This document shows, in pieces, positions 28,156-29,581 of a stretch of 29,581 bases of DNA. Origin of the DNA: an uncultured Solirubrobacteraceae bacterium (GTDB taxonomy: Bacteria > Actinomycetota > Thermoleophilia > Solirubrobacterales > Solirubrobacteraceae); NCBI GenBank assembly GCA_902806215.1, contig CADCVT010000045.1, positions 1-29,581 of the forward strand, read 5' to 3'. Position 1 is the stretch's first letter. Every line of letters begins with the position of its first letter. The notes under the pieces were generated by a model. It did no database searches. It saw only the letters and a program-made list of their open reading frames with translations, and was not told where the DNA came from. Made by a program: the position numbers and the translations under genes.

Positions 28156-29581
28156 ATGCCGCTCACGCTCGTCACCGGGCCCGCCAACGCCGAGAAGGCG
28201 GGCGTCGTGCTGGACCGCCTTCGGGCGGCGCTCGAACGTGAGCCGATCCTCGTCGTCCCGACGGGGCCGGACCGTGCCCGCTACCAGCGCGAGCTGGCCG
28301 AGGAGGGCCTGGTGTTCGGCGTTCGGGTCGAGACGTTCGGGCGGCTGCTCGGCGAGGTCGCGTCGCGGGCGGGGGTGACGGGGCGGCCCGTCGGTCCCTT
28401 CGCGCGCGAGCGCATCGCGGCGGCGGCCGCGGCGCGCGCGGATCTGCACGTGCTGGCGGCGTCGGCGGCGACGCCGGGGTTCGCCGACGCCGCGTGCCGG
28501 CTGTTCGACGAGCTTGCGTGGGACCGGATCGCGCCGCCGCGCTGGATCCAGGCGCTCCGCGCGTGGGCGGCCGAGGACGCCGCGCGTCGTACCTACGCGG
28601 ACGAGCTCGGGCGCCTGTACGCGGCCTACCGGTCCGAGCTCGGGCGCGTGGGCCGACTCGACGAGGCGCTGCATCAGGCCGCGGGCCTCGACGCGCTGCG
28701 GGAGGAGCCGGGCCGGTGGGGCGACACGCCGGTGCTGTTCTACGGGTTCGACGACCTGAGCGCGCTCCAGGTCGACGCGGTCACCGCGCTCGCGTCGACC
28801 GCAGCCGACGTGACGATCTCGCTGACCTACGAGCCGGGCCGGCATGCGTTCGCGGCCCGCGGCGAGACCGTCGCCGAGCTGTCCCCGCGCGCGGACGCGG
28901 TCATCACGCTGGCGGCCAACGACCAGCACTATGCACCGCAGGCCCGCTCCGCGCTGCACCACCTCGAGCGTGGGCTGTTCGAGGACCCGGTCGGCGGCCC
29001 GCCGCCTGCCGCAGGGGGGAACGAGGCGGACACGACAGGGAGCGAGGACGCCGCTGTGTCTGGCGCTCCTTCGGACGTCGAGGCCATGTCGCCGTTCGCG
29101 TCGGCCGATGCCGCGATGCCGACGCTCTTCGACGACCTCGCGGCGCGCAGCGACGCCGCGGACGCCGATCCGGCCGGGCCGATCGTGGCGCGCCGCGGCG
29201 CAGACGGGGTGGCCGCCGGCGACGCCGTCGTCTTCCTCGAGGGCGGGGGCGAGCGCGCCGAGCTCGAGCTCGTCGCGGCCGAGGTCGCCCGGCTGATCCG
29301 CGAGGACGAGGTCGCGCCCGAGGAGATCGCCGTCGTGCTCCGTCAGCCCGACGAGGCGTCGGCGCTCGTGGCCCAGGTCTTCGAGACGTACGGCGTGCCG
29401 ATCGCGATCGAGCGCCGGACGCAGCTCGGGCACACGCCGCTGGGACGCGGGCTCGTGTCGCTGCTTCGCGCCGCGACGGGCGGGACGGCCGCCGACCTGC
29501 TCGCGTACCTGCGGACGCCCGGGCGGATCCGCGAGACGCAGCGGGTCGACCGGCTCGAGGCGGAGCTGCGGCGCGAGGGCA
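28156..29581 (+). CDS. AddB/RexB-like ATP-dependent nuclease-helicase subunit; 3' end cut by window edge
   Basis: At least 475 codons from ATG 28156, open to the window end. The N-terminus LTLVTGPANAEKAGVVLDRL is the relaxed P-loop (TGP....K) of AddB-type proteins. Then VVPTGPDRARYQRELAEEG, VRVETFGRLLGEV, FYGFDDLSALQVDAV and VVFLEGGGERAELELVAAEV with EIAVVLRQPDE follow the usual helicase-like order seen in AddB and related exonuclease subunits. An acidic, low-complexity insert (about residues 280-345) interrupts the domain. The C-terminal PD-(D/E)XK nuclease part would lie beyond the edge. The likely role is double-strand break end processing together with an AddA-like partner that should follow downstream. 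Confidence 0.82.
   Translation, partial: MPLTLVTGPANAEKAGVVLDRLRAALEREPILVVPTGPDRARYQRELAEEGLVFGVRVETFGRLLGEVASRAGVTGRPVGPFARERIAAAAAARADLHVLAASAATPGFADAACRLFDELAWDRIAPPRWIQALRAWAAEDAARRTYADELGRLYAAYRSELGRVGRLDEALHQAAGLDALREEPGRWGDTPVLFYGFDDLSALQVDAVTALASTAADVTISLTYEPGRHAFAARGETVAELSPRADAVITLAANDQHYAPQARSALHHLERGLFEDPVGGPPPAAGGNEADTTGSEDAAVSGAPSDVEAMSPFASADAAMPTLFDDLAARSDAADADPAGPIVARRGADGVAAGDAVVFLEGGGERAELELVAAEVARLIREDEVAPEEIAVVLRQPDEASALVAQVFETYGVPIAIERRTQLGHTPLGRGLVSLLRAATGGTAADLLAYLRTPGRIRETQRVDRLEAELRREG

Noticed and set aside
27906..28241. Short open frames on both strands across the palindromic element
   Set aside because: They follow the inverted repeats and have no start signals or recognisable domains; their similarity to each other comes from the DNA repeat.
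1..29581. CRISPR array, tRNA or rRNA genes
   Set aside because: No regularly spaced direct repeats, no cloverleaf-like sequence ending in CCA context, and no conserved rRNA segments were noticed by eye.

Overview
The window is about 29.6 kb of very GC-rich chromosomal DNA. It looks like a high-GC actinobacterium, most likely from the Thermoleophilia/Solirubrobacterales. That placement rests on codon bias (almost every third position G or C), frequent GTG starts, a MarP-type CvpA-protease fusion and generally Actinobacteria-like housekeeping proteins; there is no rRNA in the window to confirm it. I see no tRNA, rRNA, insertion sequence with a transposase, prophage or CRISPR array. Genes are tightly packed and cover nearly all of the sequence.

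Layout, left to right. (1) 1-1322, minus strand: the end of an HSL-type alpha/beta hydrolase behind two tandem paralogous small proteins with a twin-arginine-like signal. (2) 1361-2152: lgt. (3) 2157-4600, minus: a zinc-type ABC transporter (permease, ATPase, permease) with a Fur/Zur-like operator at 4616-4630 and a nested hairpin repeat inside the operon. (4) 4632-5315, minus: an alpha/beta hydrolase. (5) 5337-12242: an aspartate-family amino-acid cluster, lysA-hom-[secreted beta-propeller]-thrC-[methyltransferase]-thrB. (6) 12247-18817: an envelope-centred block with an L,D-transpeptidase, an orphan ParA, an FHA/zinc-ribbon protein, a small zinc-ribbon protein, an SRPBCC protein, a lipoprotein, a class-B-like penicillin-binding protein and a MarP-like membrane protease. 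(7) 18869-22089: topoisomerase III, a DUF4190-like membrane protein and a DUF2752 protein. (8) 22101-25814: a structured leader, a tiny secreted peptide, a membrane GGDEF-EAL protein with a broken EAL signature, and a secreted subtilase. (9) 25798 to the end: DNA-repair-flavoured genes (UvdE, DHH phosphoesterase, AddB-like nuclease/helicase subunit), interrupted by a 321-bp non-coding palindromic element.

Two things stand out. First, many genes have a TANNNT -10-like hexamer ending only 6-11 nt before the start codon and no Shine-Dalgarno sequence, which implies widespread leaderless transcription. In several cases the TAG stop of the upstream gene is the first half of the next gene's -10. 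Second, the 413-bp gap 27743-28155 holds 35-bp inverted repeats (33/35 matching) enclosing several nested perfect palindromes. This is the least explained stretch of the window and my best candidate for something undescribed.

Functionally, lysA, hom, thrC and thrB supply lysine and threonine. The L,D-transpeptidase, PBP, MarP, lgt and lipoprotein genes serve cell-wall and lipoprotein assembly. uvdE, the DHH protein, the AddB-like protein and topB serve genome maintenance.
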